From: Symbiodinium microadriaticum
Taxonomy: Eukaryota; Sar; Dinophyceae; Suessiales; Symbiodiniaceae
DNA length: 64,000 bases
NCBI GenBank assembly: GCA_001939145.1
Contig: LSRX01000769.1
Span: 211,748-275,747, forward strand
Direction of reading: 5' to 3'
Shown here: one piece after another, positions 34,760 to 46,287 of the stretch
Layout of the letters: each line of letters opens with the position of its first letter
Numbering within the stretch: position 1 is the stretch's first letter
Notes under the pieces: model-generated
The model's database searches: none
What the model was told of the DNA's origin: nothing
Seen by the model: the letters and a program-made list of their open reading frames with translations, nothing else
Translations under genes and position numbers: made by a program

Positions 34760-35470
34760 CAAAACCGCCTTGCACGACAATGATCTTCACTCAGCTCTAC
34801 AGATGCTTGAGTCAGAACATCTTCGAGAATACTGGCATTACTGGCATTGCGATCCTGCCGCCAGTCTGCTCGACCAGGGCATCGAACGCCGCGTCGCGTC
34901 TATCACCGGCCTGCGAGACTCAGTTACGGCCCCACGCTTCAACAAACATGCTTGTGGCTGCTTGTGGCCTTTGGGCTCCTGAAAAGCTCGGCATTCTTTT
35001 CCATAAAGGCCTCCGGGGACAATTCTACGAATGTACCAACTCTGCAGACTGTTGGAGATTGAAAGGAATGTTCGACAGGCCTGTGGTCCACCCCATCTCC
35101 GCTCAACCAGATCCTTCAGAAAATGAGTCTAGATCTTGGGGGCTTCGAGAAGCTGAGCCCGTCCATAAGCTCGTTCCAGGCATGTTGTCCGGAGAGGCTT
35201 GCCATGATCTTTGGGCAAGTCCCCGCGAGCTTGGCTGGTGCGGATCTCCGACTTTGTGAGTTAGATGCCACAGCTAATCGAGCACTCCCAGTGGCTTGTC
35301 ATGACGGCTTTTGAGCATCGACTGACGGTTCCAGTTTGGAAAGCCCTACTTTGAGCAGACAAGTTCAGCCCTCTGGACTTCACGAAGTGCCCAACCCCTT
35401 CAGCGCAGCAAGAAGAGCGTGTGCCAAGGGCGTTTTGACATGCTGCATGAAGCTCACATGTGCTCACATT
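34760..35470 (-). CDS. exons of an unknown protein
   Basis: Short minus-strand stretches look coding: about 35440-35395 HVKTPLAHALLAALKGLG after a CATGCAG acceptor; 35240-35120 PAKLAGTCPKIMASLSGQHA then WNELMDGLSFSKPPRSRL; 35075-35035 NIPFNLQQSAELVHS; and 35020-34965 ELSPEAFMEKNAELFRSPKA. They lie in different frames, so introns separate them. No family recognised. The plus-strand frame of 188 codons covering the same DNA is less protein-like. Confidence 0.38.
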
Positions 35471-36019
35471 AGCTTGTAGAACTGCCGGCTGGTGGCACGT
35501 GTGGGCAAGTGACCAAAATTGCGGTTGTGGGCTTGGCCGGACGGGAGGGATGATAATGGAACCCTCAGCCACAGCAGCATCCTAGAGGACGGATCTACAA
35601 AATCTGATGCTTCTGATCAGACCCACAAGCGGTATCCGGTTCGACACCGCTCCTTCCGAATGGCGGGCATCGTTAGCAAATCCTCCAGTGCCAGGTTTTC
35701 GGACTGGGTCGCGGACTTTGATTGATTAAACAATTAGCAGCATTGATGAGCCGAATTGGTCAACAGTCTTTGTCGGGCCTCAAATTTCGGCCAGGCATCA
35801 CCTCAGATGCACACGCAGGCACAACAGCGTCTCGCATCGTTTCACTTCGGACTTGAACCTGGGTAACCGGATCGAATCTCCTTGATGGGCAGGTCTGAGC
35901 TAGCATAATGTAATGCACCTATTTTCGAGTCGATGCATCGGCAATAAGCCACTATCCTCGTGTTACACAAGGAAGGGGGGTCCAGTGCACATCCACTTCC
36001 CGGTCCCGGTCCAGTGCGC

Positions 36020-36105
36020 ACGCTTTCGGGTTCAGGGTTAAGGGTTTTGGGGGATTGGTGGTATGGCTTTTTGGGGTTGAGGGTTGAGGTTTTGGTAGCG
36101 TTTTG
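36020..36105 (+). repeat. degenerate telomere-like GGGTT tract
   Basis: About 80 bases of GGGTTCAGGGTTAAGGG-like units, diverged from the TTTAGGG telomere repeat reported for dinoflagellates and plants. The G-rich strand is the plus strand. Confidence 0.6.
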
Positions 36106-36387
36106 GTCCGAGCCTACACGAGGCAACGCGAGGGGAAGTACTGATCGGGCCGTTCCTTTTTCGCATTCTAGTTTTTCGTCAGAAGAGGGGTTCAACATCG
36201 CCCGGCAGCGACTGCCAGTCAGTTGCGAGGAACTCTGTCCATCACTGCGAGGCTCGTTTCAGAACTTCCTGGTGCGACCTTTTGGGGCAAAGGTTTTTAC
36301 TGAGGAAGGCTTGTTGTCCCGAGCGTATGTTGTGCAAAACGGTGGCACATCGACAGGCCGCAAAGGCCTCTTAAAGCTTCGGCATGC

Positions 36388-36663
36388 TGATTGGTTTGCT
36401 CTGAGTCGGTGGGCAACTGGGCCGCGGATGAAACTGCCAAGGCAGCGGAGAAGTCTGACTTGAGCTGTGTGCCGGAGTATACCGAGGAGATCAATGCCTG
36501 GTACCAGCCACAAGAAACTTACTTCTTCATGTTCTGTCAACACCTGCTTGAAACCACCAAGGCTGTCACGCAGCTCCGCAAGATTGCCAAACCGAGTACG
36601 GCTGAAAAGCAGAAAGACGATGGGACTATGCCCACGGCGCAACGTCAGTGGCTGCCATCATAG
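36388..36663 (+). mobile_element. retroelement RNase H remnant (LINE-like)
   Basis: The plus strand reads VGNWAADETAKAAEKSDL, matching the G-N-x-x-A-D-x-x-A-K signature near the last catalytic aspartate of retroelement RNase H domains. It continues INAWYQPQETYFFMFCQHLL and ETTKAVTQLRKIA to a stop at 36661. The upstream frame is broken by stops, and no reverse transcriptase is visible. It therefore looks like a dead 3' fragment. It is one of the few plus-strand coding traces in the window, as expected for an insertion. Assignment rests on a short motif. Confidence 0.48.
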
Positions 36664-36699
36664 GCAGAGAGCTGATGTGTGTGGATGTGCCTTTTCGCC

Positions 36700-37240
36700 T
36701 TGGGCCTCGGAGGCAACAACTAGACTGGCCTGAGTGATTCTTGACGACGACGATAATGCAGTGGGCTCGCTTGCTACAGCGGCCTGTACACCGTCATCCT
36801 CCCGAATACCATCACCTGTCTGGTATTACTTAGTTTGAGTTGATGGTCAACTATGTCATTTGTTCTAAGCGACTGCCACCTGCTCGTACAACCTTACAGG
36901 GTCAACAATGCCATGTTGATCCGCTACAAGACAAGGGCATACTTCATCTTGTAGTCCTTCGAGAGAGCTTGGTCAGTTTTCGGCCATCAGCTCGACGTCA
37001 CCGTTTGCATTGTCTGGGGTGCTCGGAGAAGTGAACGGGCGAAAGGGATTGCTGGCAAGACCCATTCTGCAGTGGCCGGAGAAGAAGACATGTAGTGTGT
37101 TTTGCGAACTCTTGCAGAACCGCTGTGGAGAGGCGTTAAGAGCCGTTTCGCTGAAACAGTGAAAATGTGCGTGCGACGACAGCGGGCTTGCCCCTCCTAA
37201 CACAGGACGCCAGGCTGGCCTGAGTCCTCCTTCGTCAACC
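36700..37240. other. no supportable gene
   Basis: Between the RNase H remnant and the telomere-like tract I find only short frames on both strands. It may be the untranslated end of the retroelement or host intergenic DNA. Confidence 0.4.
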
Positions 37241-37345
37241 CGTTAAAGGTTGAGGGTTTTGGTATAGAGTTTAGGGTTTAGGGTTTAAGGTTTAGGGTTC
37301 AGGGTTCTTGGTTCAGGGCTTAGGTTTGAAGGGTTGTGCCTTCGA
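37240..37345 (+). repeat. interstitial telomere-like TTTAGGG array
   Basis: Contains four near-perfect TTTAGGG units (37270-37297, one with TTTAAGG), flanked by decayed GGGTT/GGGCTT units out to about 37340. TTTAGGG is the telomere unit of plants and of dinoflagellates. G-rich strand on plus. Confidence 0.8.
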
Positions 37346-37514
37346 GGGTTTTGGTTTAGTTCAGCAGCTCCGGACCGAACAGTTTCTAGTGGAGCTCCTC
37401 TGTAGGGATTTGCACCGCCCAAAGAATCCCATGAAATTAGAAAATACCAAGTTTCATCACTATTATCATCCCCACAGTTCAGACCAATCTCATCAGCCCT
37501 CTCTGTTACCTTAG

Positions 37515-37692
37515 AGACTGAAAACTGAACCTTGAAGCCTGAAACCCTAAAGCTTGAAACCCTGAAGCATATGACCGTGAAGCCCGAAACTCTTGACCCT
37601 GGAACCCTAAAGCCTGAAACCTTAAAGCCTGAAACCCTGAAATATGAAACCAGAAAGCCTGAAACCCCAAACCCGGACCCCCCCCCCCGTTA
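37515..37692 (-). repeat. CCTGAAACCCTAAAG tandem array, C-rich telomere-like orientation
   Basis: About 175 bases of 14-15-base units on the pattern CCTGAAACCCTAAAG, at least ten copies with variants, ending in a run of ten or more C. The embedded CCCTAAA is the complement of TTTAGGG, so this array is inverted relative to the one at 37240-37345. The plus-strand frame through it (repeated KPETL peptides) is a repeat artefact. Confidence 0.85.
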
Positions 37693-37939
37693 CATATTTC
37701 CTACATCTTGGGTTGCTTTGGCACTGCAAACTGCTACAAAGGCAAGGGCCGCCATCTAAGTGTAAAACTTGCCAAAAACTGATAAGAATAGGAAAGACTG
37801 CAACCTACCAGCAGATATCGCCTCCAAGTACCGCTCTTCCTCAAACAACTAGTCTTGCCTTCGGCCGTGCGTCTGCAAGAGTGCTTGGAGATGTCGCCTG
37901 TCACAAAGAGGAGCAGCAAGCCGTGCAAGCGCGCCATTT

Positions 37940-38640
37940 GTTGCAGGGCGCTACCTCCAGAGCTTCATCAACTGGCTGCTGCCATGTGTCTTGAGACCTT
38001 GGTGCTTGCAAGCGCTAAGGTGAGAAGCAGTTCGTGCACAGAAAGCTCCGGACACGGTCTCCGCGCCGGCCACAGCCTCAGCCCAGCTATTATCGAAGCT
38101 GACTTGATATCCAAGACCTGCATTTTGCCTTGCCACCAACAATTGAGAGAAGGGCTGCCAGCGTCTTCCAGAGTCTATCGCCTAGTCGTGTGTCAGCTAT
38201 AAGCCCGTTCAGCGCGACCTCCTTGATCGACCGAGATTGAATGTGAGGTTTAAATGTTCCCACCATCTCAAATTGGTCCACCAGCCCCCTTTCGGGCATT
38301 CGCTCGGATACTTTGGGCATCCATGGGATGCCAGAGCGCGAGTGTTCATCGAAGATGTCGGAGTGGAGGTCCCAGTGGTCTCTGGGCTCCCTTTCCTCCG
38401 GCTTGTTCTCAAAGGCCACGCCGGTCCCCAGCGAGTGGCTCCTTCGCAGCCGGAAGAGCGACTCCTTGTGGCTCCAGTCGCTCTCCAGGGTTGGTGAGAA
38501 GCTGACAGTTCGCGACTCGCGCGCCTCAGCTCTGTGACCACTCATGAGCATAAGGCGGCATATTCGTACCATCTGCACTCAAGAGACGGCGCTCTTCGGC
38601 TGACGAAGGTCTTCCTGCACCAGGCATGTCGTTAGTCTGC
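37940..38640 (-). CDS. unknown protein, probable 3' part of the gene upstream
   Basis: A minus-strand frame of about 160 codons from 38578 to 38090 reads ESRTVSFSPTLESDWSHKES then LFRLRRSHSLGTGVAFENKP, DLHSDIFDEHSRSGIPWMPK, ERGLVDQFEMVGTFKPHIQS and IKEVALNGLIADTRLGDRLW. A second frame near 38130-38000 (VLDIKSASIIAGLRLWPARR) follows an AG|G acceptor. Upstream, 38640-38580 reads MPGAGRPSSAEERRLLSADG. It is rich in charged residues and serine, with no domain recognised. It probably continues the membrane protein at 38.8-40.5 kb, but no junction is proven. Confidence 0.42.
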
Positions 38641-38769
38641 ACTGGAGCCTGCTACATCTTGATGAGCCGGTCCTGTATCTTCCTCGTCTTTCGGGATCTT
38701 GGGCCGCGACGAGGAATTGGGGGTAGCAGCCCTGGAATGCGCAGCAGGCGACCGTATTTCAGCGGCTCT

Positions 38770-40480
38770 TCACGCTGATACCGCAGCAGGTGATCGCCAC
38801 CTGAGGTCTGCGAAGCATGTCCGAAACATGGCGAAAACAGAAGCGGATGTTCCTTCCTCCTGCGAGACGGCTTGGAGCCACAGGAGACGAAGTCTAAGCC
38901 TTCTGAGTGTGGAGCTGGCAGGCAGAGAGCGCATGAGTTCGTAGCGCATGCGAAGTCGCAGGGCTTTCGGTCTCACCAAGATCTTCACCTTTTTGGAACC
39001 TGAGTGCCAAAGGCGGACGGCAACAGACAAACTCCCAAACTCTGCTCTTAAAACGTCCATGCGTCTATACTCTCTCTTTCTCTGACATGAGAGAAGCGGC
39101 CGAGCACTTCCGGCAGATTCTGGGACGATGGATCTTCGTCCAAGAAAGACTCATTTGCGGAGGAGTAGTCAGAGGATTCCTCGCCATCCTCGGAGCTCTC
39201 CACTTCTTCCTGGGGAAAACTCCTGAAAGGACACTGCAAAGGAGAGCTGCCGATTCATGTGCTCTCTACTCTTTCTCTCCTTTCTCTCTTGTCTCAGCTC
39301 CTGTATGCTTCGAGAACGCTTTCCATCACAGAAATCTCATCGGGCGTCTCTCTCAAAACCGACAGCATGGTTATCTTCACTGGCGACAGCCACGGAATCA
39401 GAAGCCGATCCAATGCCGCATGGACCGCCGCCTTCGGTTGAAATTCTGAGAGTGAGAGCGCTGCTGCAAAGCTTCATGCACTTCTGCTGCCAAGGCACAA
39501 GCGTGAAGAGAAGCAGAAAGAAAAGTGGCGCAGCCCAGGTCACTCCATCTCCCATCGTGACGGGACTGACCAAGGCGAGCATGCAAAATGTCATGACCAC
39601 GCCTGCACACGGAATGCCAGCCATGAAAAGTCGCAGAAGCCGAGAATTAGTTTTCTCGATACATAGAACATTTAGAAACTTAGCAGGGCATCCAAAGCAC
39701 TGAGCATCTTCTGAAGTCTTCGGGCGCGGGCAAGGAATCGCACACGGAACTTCAAGTTCTTCTCTCCAGCTGTCAGGTACTTGCGCAAAGCCACTTCTGC
39801 TTCCTGCGAAATGTGCAAAATGTTCCTACGTCGTGATAAAAAGCACAGAAACCGTGATGACGAGATACATAGAATAGTTGTGCCAAAGCGCTAAGATTGC
39901 ACGAATTCAGCCGGGTCATGCGCCCTGGCCTTGTAGCTGAGGCCGTTGTTCACGTAATCCTTCAAGAAACGACGCGTGCAAAGTCATCACAGCGCACACG
40001 ACTATTCGAGAATGTCCTGGATCCTGTGCTTCGTGATGTCCTCGGCAAGGGAATGACGCTGACAAGCCAAGAGCGTTCTAGGCACGGCTTTGCAGAGCTT
40101 CGCGGTGAGTCCCCAAGCCCAGCGCCAAACTACTGTCCATGTTGCGAAGAGGAGGCCAGTTACAGTACCTTCAAAGGCGAGAAGCTGCTTTAAGCATACG
40201 ATAAAATACGATAAACACAGACAAGGCCTCGCCGGAAGTGACAGGACAGAACAGCCAGGCAGCCAAAGCCTGAGTGCCAAACATCCCGCACACTGAGGAT
40301 GAGGATGCGTTTTCGAACAGGGCTTTGGCAGAAGCATCCCCACTGTGGCGGCCGTTGAAATTTGGGTCGTTGTGTAGTCCTCCTGATCCAAATAACCTCG
40401 ACCAGCCTGTCATTGCAGCAAACGGAAACAACACCGGTTTGCTCCCCGCGTGTCGGTTCCGTGCCTGTTTGACGAGCTCG
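38770..40480 (-). CDS. unknown multi-exon membrane protein
   Basis: Minus-strand exons in order: about 40310-40200 MFGTQALAAWLFCPVTSGEA (hydrophobic); 40170-40090 GTVTGLLFATWTVVWRWAWG; 40090-40010 CQRHSLAEDITKHRIQDIL; 39965-39905 DYVNNGLSYKARAHDPAEF; 39809-39680 EAEVALRKYLTAGEKNLKFR then RFLARARRLQKMLSAL; 39625-39460 GIPCAGVVMTFCMLALVSPV then LFFLLLFTLVP; 39450-39301 LDRLLIPWLSPVKITMLSVL then RETPDEISVMESVLEAYR. A GA-AG intron (39223-39300) leads to 39222 onward, SFPQEEVESSEDGEESSDYS (acidic). 39060-38930 gives LSVAVRLWHSGSKKVKILVR and LRLRMRYELM. Several hydrophobic exons suggest at least four membrane segments with a cytosolic acidic stretch. No family is recognised. Only 39223-39300 is an exact junction. 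Confidence 0.52.
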
Positions 40481-40699
40481 CGGCAACGCCACCGAACTCG
40501 CAAAGGAGAAAGGTTTGCTCCCTGCGCGTATTCGGGCCCTCAGCGCTTTCTGCATTTACCGCTCGCGCCGTGCAACCATGCCTCCTTCCAGAGGCCGAGG
40601 ACTGTAAAGGCACAAACCTTGCAGAAAACACGCAAAGCATAACTAGCCTGGACACAATGCGACAGACAAGGCAAAGCGAAGGGTAAAGCAACGAAGCAA

Positions 40700-43600
40700 A
40701 TTTGCCTTCGACGACTCATAGAGCCGTAGCCACGGTTGGCGGAGCCACAGATGCACCTTGGGCCTCAGGTGCGACAATACCCAGCTTCAGTGCAACAGCA
40801 TCAGGACCGCGAGCGTCTGAAATTCCGCAGTGCTCACTCGTGACTGGCTGCAGCCTACCCGCCCCACTTCCAAACAGCATGATCGATACCGCATGATCAA
40901 TTCAATCCAGTTTTTGGTTTGAATTGTGCTTGTGCGGCGGGTTCGGAGTGTGTGCTTTCTGCTACGATGCATTGTCATGTTCTCGTCTTGACCCGTACGA
41001 AAAGCTTATTGCCCTCCTGGTTCCTTTCACTCGCAAACTTAGCGACAGGTTTCTTGACAAACAGTGCTGGCCTGTACGAACAAAGGCAGACCTACCCTGT
41101 AACGCTTCAGTCTCGTGAACGACGCTTCCAACAACTGTTGGAAACTGCTCCCCTACTGTTTGCTGTGCATCATCTCATCAGACCTGCAAAGGTCTAGCAG
41201 CTGTGCAGAATCTTCTGTCGCGTTGCGACATCTTTTTGGTGCAGTCTCCACAATACCGTCCCAATACTTCTCAAAACCCACAATGAGCGTCTAACGCACG
41301 CTCGTTTTCTTACGGTTTGAGGCATTGGGTGAAGCTTGGAAGCACGCGATGATGGCAAAGGCTGAACTCCTATCCGCACGAATGTTCACGACATACCCAC
41401 ATGTCGGATGCATGTAGAGGGTACTTACAAAAATCACAGAAGAATGAATGATTGTGCCGGTGTGCGGGTCAAAGCGCTTTTAAACATAAAGAGCAAATTG
41501 GAGCCAAGATGTTAAGGATTGCATGTATGTCGGCGTGGGGGGCCTGCGCGTTTCGAGTAAACAAGCATTTCTTCAATTTGTCCTACGGTTTCTGGTATGT
41601 GTTCAATGACTTGCGTGTCGATGCGAAGTATGTATGTGTGGCATGCTGAACACAAACTAGTTGATTCTGCTTCATGTCTTGACATATAGCGGCATGGTCA
41701 AGGCACACGGTCGCAGAGCCAATATGAGCATTCAAGGCATCCTACGTACACTGCAAGTGTTACACAAGCTACCCACTCATGTTTAGGGTAGCAATTTTTG
41801 CGTCCATCATATCCTTTCGGGTTTTGGTCTGTAACTCATTTGAGTCAAAATTGTCAGAGTTTGAGGTCTGACGGACCTCTTCTGCGCATTGTATCTGGGT
41901 CGTCCTTCATCCTCTACTATGGCTTGTGGCTTGTTGGGGTGTTTGAAGAACAGGGGACGACGCCATGATCTTTGCTATGAGTTTAGGGTCCAATACTTCC
42001 TATTAGGATTGTTGTCGTTGTTGGACTGCTTTTTTGAGGGCAGCCGGTTAGGAATGAGGCTATGCAATCCATCATCTCCTTGGGAGGGAAGAGGGAGGGA
42101 GCAAGCGACTAGCTGCATCTGGAGGGACGTGGAGCTTGGCGAGCAGATGGCCCGGTCAAGCAAGAGCGTTTGTTTGCAGACGAAAAGAACAACAAGACGC
42201 AGGCCCGCCACCGACAAAGCGGCAAAAGGGCTAGAGACCGTGCCTCGTGGAAATTCTTGCGACAAGGGCTCTTGCCCCGACAATCTCGCATCAGGGTACT
42301 AGCCAAACAAGCAACATCGCCTCCACATTGGGCATATTATAGGGCTGTGCCCGGCTGTGTGAAAATGTGGCGAGCATTCCTCTGCAGATCCCGCTGCAGA
42401 TAGTGGGTGCATAACACGACTCGTGCGGCACATACGCTTTCCCAAGTACTCACTCGTCATCACCTTTTGCCGGATAATGGTGAATGGCAAAACCCCATCC
42501 ATGTCACCCACAAGCAGGTCACACGACAGTATACCCTCGGACGGAACACTGTGACCAACACCCGCCTCGCACGACGAGGCCAATCAGGATCGGCAATCAA
42601 GATGACAGCATTAGTCCACTACAACGGACTACAAAGATTGGGCATCGACGACCAGCAGAAGATAAACACAAGCAAGTCAGAGAAGACATTTTTACAGTCG
42701 ATACAAGCCTCATGGATTGAATTTTCCGAATATGCAAAAGTGACGAAAGCTTCAAAGCTGTTGGAATTCAGGAAGTCCCCGCTTTGCCATCCTAATTTTC
42801 CGACCAAGCTCATGCCCAGCAGACCATCGGCTGCGAACAAACCCCAAATGGTCGATGTTCAGCGATGGCACGATATGTCTACGTGTTGGAGCACGAATGA
42901 TAGTTGACGCTGTAACCGTTGTAGTTGATTCACTGATTCACTGAAAAATGAAGCTCCTGCCAATTCAGCAGATCTGGGAAACTTCCATCTTGCGGAAGTT
43001 GTGTGGTTTTCAAAGACGGTGATTCGGAAAGATTTCGAACCTTTCAGACATGGAAATTCCAAAATCTAGGATGGGGTTTGTTGTAAAAGGTTTTAATTTG
43101 GAAATGTGCGAGATTTGGAAATTCCAACAGTTATTTCTGTAACAACGAAGTGTTTGCATGTTTTGAGGTTTGGGAAACCCAGAAACTCCCAAGGCAGGCG
43201 GGATTCTGGACAGTGCTGGAAATCTGCTAAAGGCGAGAGGTTTTTCTGGAGAACATGGACTTTCGCAGAACCCAGAGGTACAAGTAGCCTGGAGTTTTGG
43301 GTGCAGGTCTCTCAGGCGGGCTTACCACATCTATTATGCACACATACAGTTATATACACCCCGACAGTTGCTCAAAAGCCCGATCCGTTTCATCGGCGAC
43401 GGACATGGGTGGCATTCACCGGAGACCATGGCATGACATACCCTGACTGAGATTTGAGTCCTCGACTTGGGTACTGCGTTGTAGAGGGGCCGCGGCAAGA
43501 CGGCCAGCCTCAGTTTCGGCGCGCTGCAGTTGAGACACAGCACAGGACATTACGACGGTTGCAGGCTGCAAACTGCATGACGTCCACTTGCCTTCCTCCG

Positions 43601-43850
43601 AGTTCGGCAATGTCCTGGGCAAGACGAGCACCGTCTCAGCCTAGGCGACCGATGAAAAAGCCAACGATAATCTTCCCGGTCCTCCCACATGTCGATGAGG
43701 GCACCCGTCTTCCCAAGCTCGCGCCTCAGGATGATTCCACTTCTCAGCCGAGCTGAAACGGCTCCCGTGAAAAGCCGCCTCTATCACTGCTCTGTTGCTT
43801 GAATGGCAAGTCTCGCGAGACCTTTTCTAAACACCTGTCAGTTGTGTGCT
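40700..43850. other. gene-poor stretch
   Basis: Frames are short and discordant on both strands, and parts (41400-41900, 43000-43200) are richer in A/T than the rest of the window. A minus-strand segment near 42840-42640 (FAADGLLGMSLVGKLGWQSG then DFLNSNSFEAFVTFAYSENS) is open and somewhat protein-like but isolated. The short sequence TGGAAATTCCAA occurs near 43050 and 43115. I see no RNA gene or intact mobile element. Confidence 0.4.
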
Positions 43851-43899
43851 GAGTTTTCCGTTTGCATGACCCTAACCTCGCGGATCAGATGCCAGGCTC

Positions 43900-45180
43900 C
43901 AAGTCAGTCTCGTTGATGAGGCTTCTGAAACCCCCTTGCCGTTTGCGTTTTGTGCGACTTGCAAGATCCTTTGTCGCAGCTTGGTGCCAGAGCTTTCGCG
44001 ATGATTTCGGGAAGGGGCGTGACAGACCCGCTGCTTGCAGCAATGGAGGATTGAAAGTGCCAGGCGCAAATGCTTTCGCACAGTTCAATCTCTGCTGCTC
44101 TCAGGCTCGTACAGCTTGTCCACGAGAAGGCCTTTCTGCAATGTGCCAAGTGGGTGCTTACCGGCACTCACCAGCAGGCCTCTGCGCGTCAGTCCATGCC
44201 TGCAGATGGAACATGCTTCAGCATTGAACCGCTCCCATCTGCCCGCAGGCGAGCAATCATGCTACAAACAAGGTAGTGCCACTGCAGCAGTTGCACGACG
44301 ACCACCCTGCAGGCCTGTGGTGCTTGTGGAGGTGTCTCTTCCTTAATCCGAGCGATTGAACTTTCCAGAGCAGTCATCACGTCGCGTGTTTCTGCAGCCG
44401 AGAATCGGCCAACATCCTTGCACAAGTCGCACACAGGGCGAACAAACACGCCTGCAACAGCTTGGATTGACTTGTCTAACAAGCACAAGTCCCACTGTAC
44501 AAGGACCACACCTCAGACAGGATCTCGCTGCATCACATACCTGAGTCTACCATCAGCCAACATAGGGTCGAGAGGCCTGAAACGGTTCAATCTCATACTG
44601 TCTGAATCTGCCTTGGGCTTGGACATTGGGAGGACCTACAGGTTTCGTCAGGCAAGTGTTGTTGCATCGACTGTAACAGGTTGACATTTCTCCGACGATA
44701 GGGGCTTGGCTATGTCGATCCTTCGATGGCATGTCCGTGGAATGCAGCAAGTCTGAGTCGTCGGAACACGATGTCTTGAAATGCCAGCAGACATTCAGGC
44801 GATGCGATTCGGAAACGAAAGAGCGAGAACGGTAGAAAGAAAATCGTGGCAAGAAGCCGGCTGCTCGGGTACAGGGAACACGTGGCGAAACTGCTCAGTC
44901 TCCATAGCTAGCATAAACCTGAACCTCTGTTCCTGAAAGCTCCCATGCCACAAAGATATTCCGCGACTTGAGGTCACACTGCATCTCTCCAGAACAGTTC
45001 CTAGCACCAACTCGGGCGACAGAAGTTCGCCGGCTGGCTCGCCTCCCTGCCAAGCTCCGCAGATTGCCGGCTGAGCTTAGACATTCGATCAGGATGCCAG
45101 TCCGTGAGAAGCGTGAAAGGAATCAAGGCGGTCAAGCTCGCAACCCTGTCAGATCAGAGTAGACATCAGCCGTTTTGTTC
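43900..45180 (-). CDS. protein-kinase-like gene fragment
   Basis: At about 44985-44918 on the minus strand, after a GATGCAG acceptor, the frame reads CDLKSRNIFVAWELSGTEVQ. This is the catalytic loop of a protein kinase (the D-L-K-x-x-N signature with catalytic Asp, Lys and Asn), of tyrosine-kinase-like type. The histidine normally before CD would come from the previous exon. Upstream at about 45110-45010 a frame reads ILIECLSSAGNLRSLAGRRA, which fits a kinase hinge. The DFG and APE motifs were not found. A later exon (44500-44330) reads SIQAVAGVFVRPVCDLCKDV then FSAAETRDVMTALESSIARI, and its link to the kinase is by position only. It may be a complete kinase split into exons I cannot see, or a degenerate one. 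Confidence 0.42.
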
Positions 45181-45564
45181 GAAACCCAAACCAAGCCCAA
45201 TGAGGACGGAGCGATGAGTCGGACGCAGGAGATCAACACGTGAGGCGGGACAAACCCGAGAGGTGCTGAAACCGGTGAAGGAGCAATGAGTTGCTGGACA
45301 AGCCTGACATCCCGCAGACGGTCTTCTCCCAAACCAACAAAACAACAAAAAACTGCCTGTCCAGGGTTCACACGATTTCTCCTAGGCCTGTCGCAGACTG
45401 GAAGAAAGTACATGCTTCAGCCCGACAGACCCAAGTTGGTTTGCGATGCCCAGAACGTGCATCGAAAGGATGGCTATTGCATGTGACCAAGTCACACATC
45501 TGCAGCTCCTGTAGCACCTGTCAACGTGCAACTGCAAATGTAGGCAAGCCAAGGTACAAACAAT

Positions 45565-46287
45565 TCAGCCTTGCCTTCGCGGCCTCTGTGTGGATTGCTC
45601 TACATCGTTGAGCTCCAGCTCATCCGGAGAAACTTGGACTTTCCATTCATCGTTCACTCGCATGCCGCGTCTTGTTGCATCAGCACCCTTCACAGCATCA
45701 TTCCGTGGGCTGGCGCCTCTGCCAGGACTTCTTGGACTGAAACCTCTTCCAGGGCTTCTTGGACTTTGGTTCCTGCCAGACCTGCCCGGGCTTTCCACCT
45801 TGCGAACTGTTGCAATGTCCACACGCGTTCCGTCAGCAAGGCGCGCAAAGCGGGCCGGTGTCTGCTGCAATCTTGCCGTGGTCAGTCCTGGTCCAGAGCT
45901 TGGAGCACCATCAGATCTCGGACTTCTTGGGCTGCTGTTCGGACTGTTGCTGGGACTGTCTCCGCGAGTAGCTCTTCGCAACAAGGTCGTGACCGAGCCC
46001 AAATTCTTCTTCAGCTTCAGTCCACTGGCCTTAATCCTTGGACTTCCACGACCCGGGCTCGAGCGGGAAGAGGACTCCGGCTTGGCTCCGGGACTGCTGG
46101 GACTGCGCGGGCTGCGAGCAGATCTCGGACTTCCGCGGTCTGATCGCGGACTTCGGGGACTGGACATGGCACTCGGAGGCCCTTCCTCGTCTTCTTCTTT
46201 TTCCCACAGCCCAAGCGCCCGGAGCACGGCACAGATCAGGTACCTAGGCCAAGATGCCGCTTGAGACGACCGTAAATGACAAAGCAA
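45565..46287 (-). CDS. Ser-Pro-Arg-rich low-complexity protein
   Basis: A minus-strand frame of 240 codons with repeated SPRSPR, SPGRGSPR and SPRSDR units (residues 40-80 and 115-200). Between them lies LKLKKNLGSVTTLLRRATRG and later ARFARLADGTRVDIATVRKV, ending MRVNDEWKVQVSPDELELND. Arginine-serine/proline-rich regions are usually disordered and phosphorylated; RS-type repeats occur in splicing and RNA-binding factors and in cytosolic tails. The beginning (before GLWEKEEDEEG) is probably intron. Just upstream, near 46300-46250, a hydrophobic segment VMLCFVIYGRLKRHLG follows an AG acceptor. The repeat region could therefore be the cytosolic tail of a membrane protein. The last ten codons may be intron. 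No named family. Confidence 0.58.
   Translation of the reverse strand: MLCHLRSSQAASWPRYLICAVLRALGLWEKEEDEEGPPSAMSSPRSPRSDRGSPRSARSPRSPSSPGAKPESSSRSSPGRGSPRIKASGLKLKKNLGSVTTLLRRATRGDSPSNSPNSSPRSPRSDGAPSSGPGLTTARLQQTPARFARLADGTRVDIATVRKVESPGRSGRNQSPRSPGRGFSPRSPGRGASPRNDAVKGADATRRGMRVNDEWKVQVSPDELELNDVEQSTQRPRRQG

Noticed and set aside
34693..35259. Plus-strand frame of 188 codons
   Set aside because: The minus strand in the same place gives more protein-like exon segments (ELSPEAFMEKNAELF, CPKIMASLSGQHAWNELM).
37532..37759. Plus-strand frame with repeated KPETL peptides
   Set aside because: It is the CCTGAAACCCTAAAG tandem array read in one frame, not a gene.
45571..46264. Long plus-strand frames of 190 and 224 codons
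   Set aside because: They are antisense shadows of the Ser-Pro-Arg repeats; GC-rich repeats leave the opposite strand open.
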